Source of the DNA: an uncultured Bacillus sp.
Lineage (GTDB): Bacteria > Bacillota > Bacilli > Bacillales > Cytobacillaceae
NCBI GenBank assembly: GCA_937894355.1
Contig: CALCRD010000229.1
Coordinates: 1 to 17,759 of the forward strand
Length of the DNA: 17,759 bases
Direction: 5' to 3'
A program made the translations under genes and the position numbers. Below the pieces are notes generated by a model. That model saw only the letters and a list, made by a program, of their open reading frames with translations. It did not search any database and had not been told where the DNA came from. Each line of letters begins with the position of its first letter. The stretch's first letter is position 1. Positions 1 through 8,065 of the stretch are shown here, piece after piece.

Positions 1-68
1 GGAAATGGTCATAAACTGCTGGTGAATTAAATCGTCTTCTCCTGGATGTTCCAGGCATAGACTGCGAT
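1..68. other. Flanking DNA left of the IS end, unassigned
   Basis: This short stretch lies outside the probable IS21-type terminus that begins near base 69. The minus strand has one frame open across it and running off the window edge, but the peptide is too short to recognise and no start or ribosome binding site can be judged. It may be part of a gene interrupted by the insertion, or simple flanking DNA. I assign no function. Confidence 0.2.
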
Positions 69-72
69 TGTC

Positions 73-138
73 AAGAAAAAAGTGATCCACCCGCCAGAAA
101 AAAATTGAGCCACTAACGCTAAGAAAAAATTGAGCCAC
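73..138. repeat. Three tandem IS terminal repeats
   Basis: Three imperfect copies lie at 73-90, 96-113 and 121-138, spaced 23-25 bp apart, each an A-run of six or more bases followed by TGATCCAC (first copy) or TGAGCCAC (second and third). On the minus strand they read GTGGCTCA followed by a T-run. Multiple terminal repeats at about two helical turns suit transposase binding at an IS21-type end. Confidence 0.6.
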
Positions 139-141
139 GTT

Positions 142-297
142 TTACCGATCAGAGTTCTTTTTTCTTTTCAATAGGGTCTCTTCCAAGCGGTAAGATTCCT
201 TTACATTCATATCCAAAATATGTGCGCGGAAGGTGACCCGATCAATTAGCGCGGCAAACATATCCTGTTGTTTGTGGCTATCATTCTTGCGAAACAT
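142..297 (-). pseudogene. istB: istB C-terminal fragment (IS21 helper ATPase)
   Basis: The frame encodes 51 residues. Its core, ALIDRVTFRAHILDMN followed by SYRLEETL, matches the usual C-terminal end of IstB ATPases, where a (L/I)xDR...H...(L/M)NMxGxSYR pattern closes the AAA+ domain. The Walker A and B motifs and about 200 N-terminal residues are missing, so it cannot act in transposition. Oddly, the first ATG has an AGGAGG sequence seven bases upstream, so the fragment may still be translated; this could be chance, or the result of a deletion that joined the istB end to another gene's leader. Confidence 0.6.
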
Positions 298-413
298 TAC
301 GATGCCTCCTAGCAAGATTATCTTAGAATATCTAAGTATTTCTTTTAATCTCTCTGTATTACTTCAATATCCAACTTAAAAATACCTGCTTAATCCTACT
401 TAGAAGGTATGAT
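298..413. other. AT-rich intergenic DNA between IS relic and phosphonate operon
   Basis: There is no gene here. The stretch holds the AGGAGG upstream of the istB fragment (near 305-310) and a weak hairpin with a T-run just after the last phosphonate gene, listed separately. I see nothing else that can be supported. Confidence 0.4.
378..410 (-). terminator. Possible weak terminator of the phosphonate operon
   Basis: On the minus strand, directly after the stop codon at 414-416, ATACCT (410-405) can pair with AGGTAT (387-382), and five T residues follow. The six-pair stem is AT-rich and the loop of 17 bases is long, so it would be a weak intrinsic terminator. The position after the last gene is what favours it. 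Confidence 0.3.
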
Positions 414-1109
414 TTAATTACTTTTTGCAGTGGAATCACCTGCTTTTTTACTCCATTTAACCGACCGCCAACATTCCCATACTCTATACATCCAGTCCAA
501 ATTCTTTCCTACTATTACAATATACATTAATAAATCAAACCTCTTAATTAATGCAAATATCGATATTAAAACAAATACCAAAAAAATATCAAATCCCGGA
601 ATGATTCCCTGATCCAAAAACCACTTTTTCCAAGGAGAACGCAGTAATTGATTTTTCCTAATAAAAGGTAACACATAAAAATGGATGATAACTACATCAA
701 GATATATCGTTACAACAAAAACTATCTTTGCCCATAACGAAACTGGGGATACAATTGCAATGGAAGGAAATAATAAGAATCTAACTATTTCATCACTAAT
801 CTGATCCAGCTTTGCCCCAAACTCGGTTTGTTTATTTGCTAATCTCGCTAATGTCCCATCAGCAAGATCAAAAAAAAGATGAAACTGTAGCAAAATTGCG
901 CCAACAACCCATCTTTGCGTTAGAAAAGAACCCGCTGCTAATACTCCACAGATTAAAGATATAACAGTGAGTAAATTAGGAGAGAGTCCGAGTCTATAAG
1001 CCATTTTTACAATAACTATCGCTATTGGATCAGCATAATACTTATTAACTAAATACTCCTGAGGTCGTCTCTGCGGAATAACAAGTTGCTCTTTTAATAT
1101 CTTTTTCAT
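414..1109 (-). CDS. CDP-alcohol phosphotransferase (phosphonate head-group transfer?)
   Basis: This is a 231-residue membrane enzyme of the class-I CDP-alcohol phosphatidyltransferase family. The full catalytic signature D-x2-D-G-x2-A-R-x8-G-x3-D-x3-D is present: D81, D84, G85, A88, R89, G98, D102 and D106. Several hydrophobic segments flank it (around 45-65, 68-82, 120-150, 170-190), as expected for this polytopic fold. The ATG has GGAGG seven bases upstream. It is the last gene of the five-gene phosphonate set, 24 bp after the reductase. The family moves a phospho-alcohol or phosphonate group from a CDP/CMP carrier to an alcohol acceptor and releases CMP. In this context I infer that it takes a CMP-activated 2-hydroxyethylphosphonate and gives it to a lipid-type acceptor. 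The family call is secure; the substrate is not. Confidence 0.85.
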   Translation of the reverse strand: MKKILKEQLVIPQRRPQEYLVNKYYADPIAIVIVKMAYRLGLSPNLLTVISLICGVLAAGSFLTQRWVVGAILLQFHLFFDLADGTLARLANKQTEFGAKLDQISDEIVRFLLFPSIAIVSPVSLWAKIVFVVTIYLDVVIIHFYVLPFIRKNQLLRSPWKKWFLDQGIIPGFDIFLVFVLISIFALIKRFDLLMYIVIVGKNLDWMYRVWECWRSVKWSKKAGDSTAKSN

Positions 1110-1133
1110 CTTTTTACCTCCAGATAAATTTAC

Positions 1134-2222
1134 TCACAAGAATAATCTTTCAATATTCACAATACTATTTCCCGCTCTGGAGTTACTATCTAATGATGCT
1201 TTTAGTTGTTTTAAATCATCATCGTATACATGATAATCTCTAAATTCTGTAGAGATTCCTAAATCCTTATACAATACACGTAAGTTATCACTAGATGCGT
1301 TCCCAAACATTTCTTTAAAGTAAGATGAGAGCTCTGGAAAATCCTCTATAACCAGATCAATAATATCCGGTAAAAGGAAGCTACAGGCAATACCATGAGG
1401 AATACCATAATTTGCTGTTAAATAATAAGAAATTGCATGAGCGATAGCGGTTTGAGTATTTGAAAATGCTAATCCGGCCATTAGCGAAGCATACATCATT
1501 CTTTCTCTAAGAATAAGATCATCTAAATTATTCATCAACTGAGGTAAAATGGTGATTATTTCTTTAGCTGCAGTAATGGCATAACGAGTTGAAAAAGGGT
1601 TAGCATTCTTATTCCAAATAGCTTCCAAGCTATGGGATAGCGCATCAAGGGCTGTTTGTAAGGTTAGTTCTCTTGGTAAAGATAGAGTTAACTCCGGATC
1701 ACAAATACACTGTTCACACCATAGATTCTCCAAATGAAGAGAGTATTTTTTCTTTTCTTCCATATCCCAAACTGTAGCCCAAGGTGTAACTTCACTCCCT
1801 GTTCCGGCAGTAGTCGGAATAGCAATTAGTGGAGTAAGATGATATTCTCCAGTTGTTATCCCGTTTTTAATAATACTTTCTACCCAGTCAAAGGACTTTC
1901 CCTGATATGCCAGAGACAAAACCTTGGCCGAATCAACAACGCTACCCCCGCCAAGGGCGACAATCAAGTCTATTTCTTGAGAATTTGCTGCGACAAAATT
2001 TCTATTAAGATCAGAAAAGGTAGGATTAGGTAAAATATCATCTATAATTACAACTATTTTATCAGTCAATTCTTTAATTTTATCTACTAAACCTCTTTTA
2101 ATAAAACCAGGTGAAGTAAGCAAAAGTACTTTTCTATCCCCGATTACCCAATCAATTTGGCTTAACATACCCCTCCCAAACCTAATCTTTACCGGATTAT
2201 AAAAACTAAAACTTTCCATCAC
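1134..2222 (-). CDS. Iron-dependent phosphonoacetaldehyde reductase
   Basis: This is a group III (iron-containing) alcohol dehydrogenase of about 360 residues. The GGGS nucleotide-binding motif is at residues 91-94, the PTTAGTGSE motif at 136-144, and the four metal ligands are all visible: D193, H197, H262 and H276. It resembles the phosphonate-associated branch (PhpC/FomC type), which reduces phosphonoacetaldehyde to 2-hydroxyethylphosphonate. Its place after phosphonopyruvate decarboxylase supports that role, and no phosphonate aminotransferase is seen beside it. The gene overlaps the stop of the preceding gene. A GTG at 2222 and an ATG at 2219 are both possible starts; an AAGGA lies nine bases before the GTG and twelve before the ATG. 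It could act on another aldehyde, but the context makes phosphonoacetaldehyde the best guess. Confidence 0.85.
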   Translation of the reverse strand: MMESFSFYNPVKIRFGRGMLSQIDWVIGDRKVLLLTSPGFIKRGLVDKIKELTDKIVVIIDDILPNPTFSDLNRNFVAANSQEIDLIVALGGGSVVDSAKVLSLAYQGKSFDWVESIIKNGITTGEYHLTPLIAIPTTAGTGSEVTPWATVWDMEEKKKYSLHLENLWCEQCICDPELTLSLPRELTLQTALDALSHSLEAIWNKNANPFSTRYAITAAKEIITILPQLMNNLDDLILRERMMYASLMAGLAFSNTQTAIAHAISYYLTANYGIPHGIACSFLLPDIIDLVIEDFPELSSYFKEMFGNASSDNLRVLYKDLGISTEFRDYHVYDDDLKQLKASLDSNSRAGNSIVNIERLFL

Positions 2223-2932
2223 AAGAATATTTCCTTCGCTTTATTGTAATCATCTAAATAATCAATCTCTACCCATGGTAATTTCTCTGTGGAACTACAA
2301 AAAACCTTATACCCATCTACCGCCATCTTTGTAAAAGCAAAAGTATCATATAAATTCAAACCTGCTGTAAATAAAGTCTCCTCAACATATTTAAATAATA
2401 CTAAAGGCTTTCTTACATAGGCCATACCAATCCATTCTCCATGAGCTTCTTCTAGTTTTATCTCTTTATTCGACTCAAGCAAATAAAAGCTCGCATCCAC
2501 CCTTACTTTCATAGCTTCTTCATCAGTTTTTCCAAACTCGGTTACCAGCTCCAAATCATTTTGATGATAAATAAAATGGTTTAGTGAAGATTCTAAAATC
2601 TGTTCATGATAAATGAGATCACCATGTAAATAAAGAAAAGGTTCCACTCCAACAAAATCCCTAGCAAACCAAAGAGAGCCCATATTGTTACATTGTTCGT
2701 AAAATGGGTTAGAGATAAAAGTTGCTTTATTTTTTAATAGTTCTTTTATCATTTCTTTTTTATAACCAACTACAATACCAATTTCATTTATCCCATTAGC
2801 ATTCAATATCTGCATTGACCTTGTTAAAATCTCTTTATCATTAACCGGTAATAAAGATTTAGGTTTTTCTAAAGTTAAGGGATATAATCTACTGGAAAGT
2901 CCGGCAGCAACAATTACAGCTTTCTTAATCAT
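2219..2932 (-). CDS. Sugar-phosphate-type nucleotidyltransferase (probable CTP:phosphonate cytidylyltransferase)
   Basis: This GT-A-like nucleotidyltransferase of about 237 residues has the nucleotide-binding signature AAGLSSRLYPLT..KPKSLLPV at the N-terminus. Candidate metal-binding aspartates are in HGDLIY near the middle and in the C-terminal EIDYLDDY. It is closest in layout to LicC and PntC cytidylyltransferases, which activate phosphocholine or phosphonates with CTP. It is the second such domain in the operon; the other is fused to PEP mutase. The two may activate different phosphonates, or one may activate a sugar or polyol for the acceptor side. An ATG at 2932 is preferred because the family begins right before the first beta strand; a GTG at 2941 is the longer option. 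The start overlaps the decarboxylase gene by 8 bp, so translation is probably coupled. Confidence 0.75.
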   Translation of the reverse strand: MIKKAVIVAAGLSSRLYPLTLEKPKSLLPVNDKEILTRSMQILNANGINEIGIVVGYKKEMIKELLKNKATFISNPFYEQCNNMGSLWFARDFVGVEPFLYLHGDLIYHEQILESSLNHFIYHQNDLELVTEFGKTDEEAMKVRVDASFYLLESNKEIKLEEAHGEWIGMAYVRKPLVLFKYVEETLFTAGLNLYDTFAFTKMAVDGYKVFCSSTEKLPWVEIDYLDDYNKAKEIFL

Positions 2933-4064
2933 TTTTATCACTCACAAATCTCATTAATCTCTCTTTTACCTGGTAAGGCTTAATATGAGGTCTTCCTAAA
3001 TTATCTTTTTTTGTTTTTGCTATTTTTAAATAAGCAAAAGTCAAACCTTTTTTCTTTTGCCACTCTAATATAACCCCTTCTAATTCTTCCAGATCGTGTA
3101 AATAAATTACGTTAGCATAACCTGCAGCAACCGCTAAAGCAATAAAATCTACATTATGTGAAACCGTAAACTGCCCTCCGGTAGAAAAATGACAATTATT
3201 ATCAAGCAAAAGATGAAACATATTTTCCGGGCTATAATAGGCATTAGTCGCAAGTGAGCCCATTCTCATCAGTAATGCTCCATCTCCATCAATGGCAATT
3301 ACATTTTTATCTGGTCTGCTTAAGGATAAACCTAAACCCAAAGAACTTACACATCCCATGGAACCAACCATGTACAAGTTATTCTTAGCATCTTCTGTCT
3401 CATATAATTCTCTTCCGGTTATACCTGTAGCTGCTAACAAACAGGTATTTCGGTCTCTTATGTTGTTAATAACTTGTAGTACTTCCATTCTGGAAGGAAT
3501 GATGTCTTCTTTTCGTTTTTTAATGATCTTATTAACAACAGTCTTTGCTACATTCTCCGATTTTAAATCTTCTTTTTCAAATATCCCTTTTTTAACTACA
3601 AAAAAGAAACTCTTGTTTTTTTCAAGATAAGAATTTGCTTTTTTTATCTGTCTTTTCGCCTCATCTAACTTATCAGATAAATACTCCCATTTAATCTGCA
3701 TTAATTCTAGTAGAGAAGTAGTTATTTGTCCTAATAATTCATGTTGCGGTTCATCACTAATTCCTTTTTCTCCTCTAAGACTAACAAAACCCAAAAGTGG
3801 AATTTGAAAAGTATAATTTAATGAGGTCAAAGGCGATATGGCATTAGTTAATCCGGAGTTTTGACATAAAAAAACAGATTTTCGTCCCCCCAGATATGAT
3901 CCAGCACAAATTGCTACCGCATCGCCTTCATTAGCTGCCATTATATAATTACCATCATTTATAGCATAATTAATTAGATCTTTCAGAAACGAACAAGGAA
4001 CCCCACTATAAAAATTAAAACCATAACTCTTCAACTCTTCTCCAAACTGTCGTGTATTTAACAT
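2925..4064 (-). CDS. Phosphonopyruvate decarboxylase
   Basis: This is a thiamine-diphosphate enzyme of 379 residues. It decarboxylates phosphonopyruvate to phosphonoacetaldehyde, the step that pulls the unfavourable PEP mutase reaction forward. The N-terminal pyrimidine-binding half has the SGVPCSFLKDL opening and the activating glutamate in AANEGDA (E46). The C-terminal half has the GDG of the thiamine-diphosphate motif near 260-262 and the matching asparagine in LLDNN about 30 residues on, then STGGQ, which is typical of this family. I chose the ATG at 4064, which is 4 bp past the PEP mutase stop codon and in the usual place for the family. A longer frame to 4097 would overlap that gene and adds no recognisable sequence. 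Length and motifs are complete. Confidence 0.9.
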   Translation of the reverse strand: MLNTRQFGEELKSYGFNFYSGVPCSFLKDLINYAINDGNYIMAANEGDAVAICAGSYLGGRKSVFLCQNSGLTNAISPLTSLNYTFQIPLLGFVSLRGEKGISDEPQHELLGQITTSLLELMQIKWEYLSDKLDEAKRQIKKANSYLEKNKSFFFVVKKGIFEKEDLKSENVAKTVVNKIIKKRKEDIIPSRMEVLQVINNIRDRNTCLLAATGITGRELYETEDAKNNLYMVGSMGCVSSLGLGLSLSRPDKNVIAIDGDGALLMRMGSLATNAYYSPENMFHLLLDNNCHFSTGGQFTVSHNVDFIALAVAAGYANVIYLHDLEELEGVILEWQKKKGLTFAYLKIAKTKKDNLGRPHIKPYQVKERLMRFVSDKND

Positions 4065-4068
4065 TAAC

Positions 4069-5667
4069 TCACAAGTCACCCGCTTTCTGCAGATCAACTA
4101 TAGTATCAATATCAAGCCAGGAACCCTTAATATACTTCACAGCTATCGGAGTGTTTTTTACCATTTCATTAAAAAGGTCACTCATCCTCAACTTCTTAAA
4201 ATCATCTCTCTTGGAAAGCTCATACAGGGTTTGCTTTATTATATTAATTCCTTTTTCATTAGCCTTCCATAATCCAATAAACTCTCCATTAATCTCAGAA
4301 CCATGTAAACAATTTGACATTTTTTCAAACTTTACTGCTCCACTGAACAGTTTTTTCGAATACGGTCTATCTGTTTTTGTATAGTCACGGTAATCACCGT
4401 TAATCTCAAAATCCGCATCAACTATTAATATAATATCGTTTTGATCATTGAGTAATTCATTAAGTACAAAACTCTTAAAAAGAATATCACCATAGCTAAT
4501 TACTGTGTTCTCTTGCATCTGTTCTAATGCTAAATAAAGCGAGTACAATTCGTGGGTATTGGCATAATCATCATTATCAATAGTTTTAATATTATTAGCG
4601 ATAATCTTTTCTTTAGCAAAACCACGAACTACTGTTACATCTTTAATCCCAATCTTATTAAACTCATCAATCTGTGACTCTAAAATGGTTTTCTTTCCAA
4701 CCTTTAGCAATGTTTTAGGAATTTTCTCAGTTAATTCGCCTAAACGATCACCTTGAGATGCCGCAAGTATAATAGCATTTATATTTTTACCCTTAGTAGG
4801 TAGATATTTTTTCTCTGCTTGCTTTAGTTCATCCGCACCCTGTAACCTAAAGATCTCAGCAACAGAAGCAATTTCACCCTCTACATTAAGAAGACTTTCA
4901 TCTTGAAAAATTTGCTTTGTTGTCTGAAACATTGTACAAATTGCTGATCTAACATTGTGATTAGCCCAGATAACTAAATTTATACCTAGTTCCCTAAATA
5001 AATCAGTAGGAGTAGAATAATATTTGGTAGGTACAATAACTACTGGATGCCGATTTGCCCATTCTTTCATAAAAAGTTCTATATCAGAAGAATCTGTTTT
5101 TTTACTATGCACTAAAATTGCGTCTGCCCCTGCTTCTCTGTATGCCTCTGCCCGTCGCAAAGCTTCACTAAGACCCCAACCGGCAATAAATGCCTCAATC
5201 CTAGCAACTACTACAAAGTCATCATCATTTTGAGAGTCTTTCGCTGCCTTAATTTTTCCACAAAATTCATCTATATCGGCCAAAGGTTGCGTTTCTCCAC
5301 TGATAAAAGAATTGCTCTTAGGAAAAAGCTTATCTTCAAGACAGACACCAGCTATCTCCCTTTGCTCTAGTTTCTTTATTAATCTTCGAACATTGTTAAA
5401 ATTACCATAACCTGTGTCACCATCAAGTAAAATAGGGATAGTTGTACAATCACTCATAAACTCCAAAACCTCCAAGACCTGCGTCCAAGAAGCTTCATTA
5501 TTATCCCGCACCCCTAAAGCGGCAGAAATTGATAACCCACTACCCCAGATCCCCTTAAAACCAACTTCTTCTACTATTTTTGCAGACAAACCATTATGAG
5601 CTTCCATGATAAACTCTAAATCAGGAGAATTTATTAAGGATTTAAGTTGTGTTGATTTTTTAACCAT
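4069..5667 (-). CDS. pepM: PEP mutase fused to nucleotidyltransferase (PepM-PntC type)
   Basis: The protein has 532 residues and two domains. Residues 1-290 form a PEP mutase of the isocitrate lyase superfamily: WGSG at 41-44, LDGDTGYGN with the metal aspartates near 82-84, and the diagnostic EDK-x5-NS at 111-120, which separates true PEP mutases from other lyases in the superfamily. From about 293 a nucleotidyltransferase begins (AIILAASQGDRLGELT..IPKTLLKV) and ends with SWLDIDTIVDL. The first domain makes the C-P bond, converting PEP to phosphonopyruvate. The second is expected to load the finished phosphonate onto CMP, as described for PntC-type fusions. An AAGGAGGT lies about seven bases before the ATG. 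It is the first gene of the phosphonate set and has a 145-bp gap upstream, the most likely place for a promoter, though I cannot identify one. Confidence 0.93.
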   Translation of the reverse strand: MVKKSTQLKSLINSPDLEFIMEAHNGLSAKIVEEVGFKGIWGSGLSISAALGVRDNNEASWTQVLEVLEFMSDCTTIPILLDGDTGYGNFNNVRRLIKKLEQREIAGVCLEDKLFPKSNSFISGETQPLADIDEFCGKIKAAKDSQNDDDFVVVARIEAFIAGWGLSEALRRAEAYREAGADAILVHSKKTDSSDIELFMKEWANRHPVVIVPTKYYSTPTDLFRELGINLVIWANHNVRSAICTMFQTTKQIFQDESLLNVEGEIASVAEIFRLQGADELKQAEKKYLPTKGKNINAIILAASQGDRLGELTEKIPKTLLKVGKKTILESQIDEFNKIGIKDVTVVRGFAKEKIIANNIKTIDNDDYANTHELYSLYLALEQMQENTVISYGDILFKSFVLNELLNDQNDIILIVDADFEINGDYRDYTKTDRPYSKKLFSGAVKFEKMSNCLHGSEINGEFIGLWKANEKGINIIKQTLYELSKRDDFKKLRMSDLFNEMVKNTPIAVKYIKGSWLDIDTIVDLQKAGDL

Positions 5668-5812
5668 TAATATACCTCCTTTTATAGTTGGTAAGTTGTC
5701 ACTGTTAAAGCCTCTATCTCCAAAGGGGAATCACTATTTTGTAAAAAAGGACACTTCATGAAACCAAAAAACATACATATTTTTCAAACAATATCCTTCT
5801 ATCTAAAAAAAT

Positions 5813-6832
5813 CTATGCAAACACAAAATAATCTTCTCTATCAACAAACCCTAACCCATCTAAATAATTTGCAATCTCTTCTCTTGCTGGTTGAGCAGCT
5901 ATTATTACCTTTACAGAATTCTTACACTCATTTAGATACTCGGGACTATAAACACTTTTTTCGCATAGAACTATTCCTTGCCTTTCTTTGTACCGATCAA
6001 TAAATCCTTTTATCTCGAATCCTTCTTTTTGTAATAAATTAAAAAGTTTTTGCCCAAGATTGCCGGTACCCCATATATAAATGTCTTTCTTATTTTTGAA
6101 AAGCTTATCAATTTCTTCTTTTTTCATATTATAAATTGTATTTACATAATCCCCTTGATCTTGTTCTGAACCGGTAATTGATGTATTCCTAACTCGAAAC
6201 TTTACTAATTTTTCTTCAATAGTTGTCATTTTATAACCTAATCTATTTAATCCATAAAAAAGTTTATAATCTTCACCCATTCTAACTTCTTCATATCCCA
6301 CTTGTTTAATAATTTCAGCTCTTGCCATATATGAATTATGTGGTATACAGCACCACCAATACAATGTTTTTTTAATCTGTTCGGAAGTAATAATACTATT
6401 CAATTGTTTTTCTTTAATATTTTTCATACTTAAATATCTAGGAGATAGACCGGTAATCTCATCATGAGGAAAATAATCGATTAAAGTCTTTACCAGTGCA
6501 ATTTCTCTATTATCATCTAAAACCTTCTTCTGCTTTTTAAATCTCTGTAAATGATTTATATCATCTGCGTCTGCTTTTGCTAAATATCTCCCCTGTACTT
6601 TAGTAAGTCCATACTTAAGGGCCGAACCAACTCCAATATTAGTCTTTAAATCAAACAACCTTATCCTATTATCCTTATAATCACGAATTATGTCACCAGT
6701 ATCATCGGTAGAACCATCGTTAATGATAATTAATTCAAAATCGGAATAGGTTTGATTTAATATGCTATCAATAGCTTCATTAATAAATTCTTTTCCATTA
6801 TATACTGACATTAAAACACTAATTTCTGGCAT
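5813..6832 (-). CDS. GT2 glycosyltransferase with C-terminal Rossmann-like module
   Basis: The first ~230 residues are a family 2 glycosyltransferase: SVLMSVYNG at the N-terminus, INDGSTDDT at 37-45, the metal-binding DAD at 88-90 and a later GEDYKLF that probably carries the catalytic base. Residues ~249-339 are a separate Rossmann-like module that opens with IYIWGTGNLGQKL and continues to FIDRYKERQG, SPEYL and VIIAAQP. This is one of two copies in the locus with an intact GxGxxG loop. The start has a GGAAGG-type ribosome binding site, and the gene follows the previous GT2 by 23 bp. It should add one sugar to a lipid-linked repeat unit on the cytoplasmic side. Donor and acceptor cannot be told from sequence. 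Confidence 0.82.
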   Translation of the reverse strand: MPEISVLMSVYNGKEFINEAIDSILNQTYSDFELIIINDGSTDDTGDIIRDYKDNRIRLFDLKTNIGVGSALKYGLTKVQGRYLAKADADDINHLQRFKKQKKVLDDNREIALVKTLIDYFPHDEITGLSPRYLSMKNIKEKQLNSIITSEQIKKTLYWWCCIPHNSYMARAEIIKQVGYEEVRMGEDYKLFYGLNRLGYKMTTIEEKLVKFRVRNTSITGSEQDQGDYVNTIYNMKKEEIDKLFKNKKDIYIWGTGNLGQKLFNLLQKEGFEIKGFIDRYKERQGIVLCEKSVYSPEYLNECKNSVKVIIAAQPAREEIANYLDGLGFVDREDYFVFA

Positions 6833-6855
6833 TAATTATCCCTTCCTTTATACTA

Positions 6856-7975
6856 TTAATTATCATTAAAACAAATCAACTCTCTCCAAGAAAAAACAGG
6901 AATCTTTTCTTCTCCCAAAATTGAATAAATTTGTTGTTTAACTGCCTCATCATAATTTCTTTCAAATGTAAGAATTATAGCATCAATTAACTGATAATTG
7001 TCTTGTAACCACAAAGGGGATCTTATCTCCAATCCTTTAACCAATCGTCCCTGCCTATTTGTATCATTATCAAGAAAGGTTATTATTTTAATACCAGCAC
7101 ATGTTAAATCCTCAAATAAAAAAAGGGCTAATTCTAAAGTACCAAAAATTGCTACATTTTTTATATTCATATCACACAAAACATCTGCTGAATTTCTTTT
7201 TTGTAACAACATTAATTCCATCCATCTTTTCAAATATGGTTTATTAATAGTATCTATGTTCTCAAGATGGTATTTTTCAACCCCAAAGTGTTTCTTTAAA
7301 ATAAGATTTGTCTCTTCCCAAGTCTGAATAATTGTTTTAATATTGTTAGATTTACCACCCGTTCGAAAAACTGAAATCGTCTCATCAATATATAAAGAAT
7401 TCTCTTCATGTAACTTAAAAAAGTTTATTATTAAATCTAAATCGCTTGCAATTTTATACTCTACATCAAAACAAATTTCCTTAAATATCTCTTTTTTCGC
7501 AAAAAAACCTGAATGCTGAGGCCATTCTCCCCTCTTAAAATCATCCATAGTTATTCTTTTATTTCCTTTAAATATAAAAAATCCAGTAGCTTCATTCCTA
7601 AATTCTACATTTCCATAAACAATCTTAACTTTTCTATCATTTTGAAAAATACTAGCCACTTTTTGTATAACTGTAGAATTATATAAATAATCATCTGAGT
7701 TTAGAAAATATAATATATCACCAGTAGCTAATGAAATTCCTTTATTAAAAGCGTAATAAATACCACTATCTGGTTCTGAAACTATCCTATCAATTTTATC
7801 TTGATACTTTTTTATAATCTCTATAGTTTTATCCTTTGATGCACCATCCACAATAATATACTCGATATTTTGATATGTTTGATTAATTACACTCTTTATA
7901 GTATCTTCAATGTGCTTCTCACTATTTAAGCAAGCTGTTATTATAGAAATTTTCGGCTCTTTAATTTTTACTCAT
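6856..7975 (-). CDS. GT2 glycosyltransferase with Rossmann-like module; frameshift at codon 4
   Basis: The domains are a GT2 catalytic part with FLNSDDYL as the metal-binding region and a ~104-residue C-terminal Rossmann-like module (NVAIFGTLELALFL, then FLDNDTNRQG and SPLWL). The nearest canonical start in the main frame is a GTG at 7851, which would remove the first beta strand. The missing N-terminus (KISIITACLNSEK, then INQTYQNIEY) is encoded in frame upstream, but only ATT or GTA codons are available there. An ATG at 7975 with GGAG just upstream begins in another frame and stops after four codons. Removing one A from the A5 run at 7965-7969 gives MSKIKEPKISII, which joins the main frame perfectly. 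So the gene is frameshifted, starts at ATT, or has a sequencing error. It is a close paralogue of the next gene upstream. Confidence 0.72.
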
Positions 7976-8065
7976 TCCTCTCCAAAGGTTAATTTTCCGT
8001 GTTTTTCTTTGACTATTTAAAGCATTAGAATTTAGAACTCTTTTTTACATTCATTTTGAGGACAG

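Larger units (their letters stand above)
69..297 (-). mobile_element. IS21-family element remnant (istB 3' end plus terminus)
   Basis: The segment combines the coding end of an IstB-type ATPase with three tandem copies of an approximately 18-bp A-rich repeat ending in TGAGCCAC or TGATCCAC. Repeated internal copies of the terminal sequence, which act as transposase binding sites, are typical of IS21-family ends. The outer boundary is placed near base 69, where a TG dinucleotide begins the sequence; IS21-type elements commonly begin with TG and end with CA. The istA gene and most of istB are absent, and the DNA right of base 297 does not look like IstB, so this is a truncated, immobile relic. 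Its GC content is visibly higher than that of the polysaccharide genes next to it, in line with separate origin. The exact end and any target duplication cannot be read from one end only. Confidence 0.65.

Noticed and set aside
5668..5720. A -35/-10-like pair (TTAACA, 16 bp, TATAAA) upstream of the PEP mutase gene
   Set aside because: The TATAAA directly adjoins the AGGAGG site, so transcription would start after the ribosome binding site; it cannot serve as the gene's normal promoter.
7965..7969. A5 run as a phase-variation tract or programmed frameshift site
   Set aside because: Five bases are too short for typical phase variation, and a +1 shift here has no recognisable stimulator; plain mutation or read error is simpler.
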